Of a stretch of 64,000 nucleotides of DNA, positions 63,783 through 64,000 are shown piece by piece. Origin of the DNA: Deltaproteobacteria bacterium (lineage in GTDB: Bacteria > Myxococcota_A > Polyangia > Polyangiales > Houyiibacteriaceae). The position numbers were made by a program, and so were the translations under genes. Each line of letters starts with the position of its first letter. Position 1 is the stretch's first letter. The stretch covers positions 248,001 through 312,000 of the forward strand of contig JAEPMI010000008.1 in NCBI GenBank assembly GCA_017644045.1. Reading direction: 5' to 3'. The notes beneath the pieces were generated by a model. It searched no databases, was not told where the DNA came from, and saw only the letters and a list, made by a program, of their open reading frames with translations.

Positions 63783-64000
63783 TCAGAGCCAGCGGCTGAC
63801 GATCTCGTCGATGGCCTTCGACTCCTCGAGACCGAGGAGCGCGACGTCCAGTCGGTGAGCGAGCTCGTTGTCGTCCCGGGAGAGCGCGAAGCCGTAGCCC
63901 AGCGGTTCGTAGCGGTCCTCGCTGATGGTGAGGCCGTGCGCCTCGAGCTCGCGCAGGTGCCACTGCAGGATCGGTCGGTCGTAGACCACGGCTTGGGCGT
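63783..64000 (-). CDS. C-terminal end of a solute-binding protein (SBP family 3-like), partial
   Basis: The last ~72 residues of a gene that begins beyond the window: 'AQAVVYDRPILQWHLRELE', 'RYEPLGYGFALSRDDNELAH' and 'RLDVALLGLEESKAIDEIVS' then RWL. The pattern of a ligand-closing segment ('AVVYDRP'), 'YGFALSRDD', then a helix ending in W matches the C-terminus of periplasmic amino-acid binding proteins or receptor-like channels of that fold. The stop overlaps a TGATCA palindrome shared with the convergent MYXO-CTERM gene. Confidence 0.7.
   Translation of the reverse strand, partial: AQAVVYDRPILQWHLRELEAHGLTISEDRYEPLGYGFALSRDDNELAHRLDVALLGLEESKAIDEIVSRWL

Noticed and set aside
60542-63799. 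Plus-strand ORF of 1,085 residues spanning phoD
   Set aside because: Antisense shadow of the phosphatase and the small lipoprotein; no plausible domain.

Overview
This is a GC-rich window (about 70% G+C by eye) that reads as myxobacterial chromosome (phylum Myxococcota). Two secreted proteins (19050-20759 minus and 62751-63782 plus) end in a Cys-containing MYXO-CTERM-like tail: a Cys motif, a hydrophobic stretch and an Arg cluster. About a dozen lipoproteins carry Asp/Gly/Pro-rich linkers after the lipid-attachment Cys. GTG starts are common, and many genes are joined by 4-bp ATGA or GTGA stop/start overlaps. The exact family cannot be fixed from sequence alone; a Sandaracinus-like member of the Polyangia is a reasonable guess. 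No rRNA, tRNA or CRISPR array was seen, and no gene-free gap reaches 300 bases.

Layout. 1-8.2 kb: a giant TPR scaffold protein (5' end outside the window), a fold-type IV PLP enzyme and a tiny basic protein. 8.2-11.9 kb: a translationally coupled membrane metallopeptidase pair divergent from a cystathionine beta-synthase. 11.93-13.56 kb: an IS3-like insertion sequence with recognisable terminal repeats. 13.7-19.0 kb: a divergent alpha-glucan locus (GH13-GH77 fusion and a short GH57 enzyme). 19-25.2 kb: a NIDO-domain secreted protein, two coupled HpcH/HpaI (malyl-CoA-lyase-type) enzymes, an MscS channel and a lipid kinase. 25.3-30.5 kb: a LysR regulator, a membrane VTT-amidoligase fusion, a class I glutamine amidotransferase-like hydrolase, an Arg-rich repeat lipoprotein, another lipoprotein and phosphatidylserine synthase, several of them coupled.

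30.6-35.7 kb and 42.5-46.0 kb hold two separate ECF sigma / FecR-TPR modules, each with a predicted envelope protein and a lipoprotein. Between them lie a multi-pass membrane protein, the helicase HrpB, a diiron ferritin-like enzyme coupled to a repeat lipoprotein, and a LysR regulator. 46.0-50.7 kb is a block that looks less GC-rich (LysR, SRPBCC, DUF1993, AraC, and a BRCT-SUKH fusion). 50.8-64 kb is envelope-oriented: EttA, a lipoprotein, an M48-type peptidase, two adjacent double-FKBP lipoproteins (four FKBP domains), SodC, an M1 aminopeptidase lipoprotein, FxsA, a small lipoprotein, a PhoD-type phosphatase, a MYXO-CTERM protein and the end of a solute-binding protein.

The best candidate for an undescribed system is 25.3-30.5 kb, where an amidoligase is fused to a VTT membrane domain and coupled to a class I amidotransferase-like enzyme and a secreted protein with six 10-residue Arg-rich repeats. 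Next are the paired ECF-FecR-TPR modules, the BRCT-SUKH protein, and an 11-bp-phased operator-like array upstream of phoD. All functions are inferred from sequence motifs; no database search was run.
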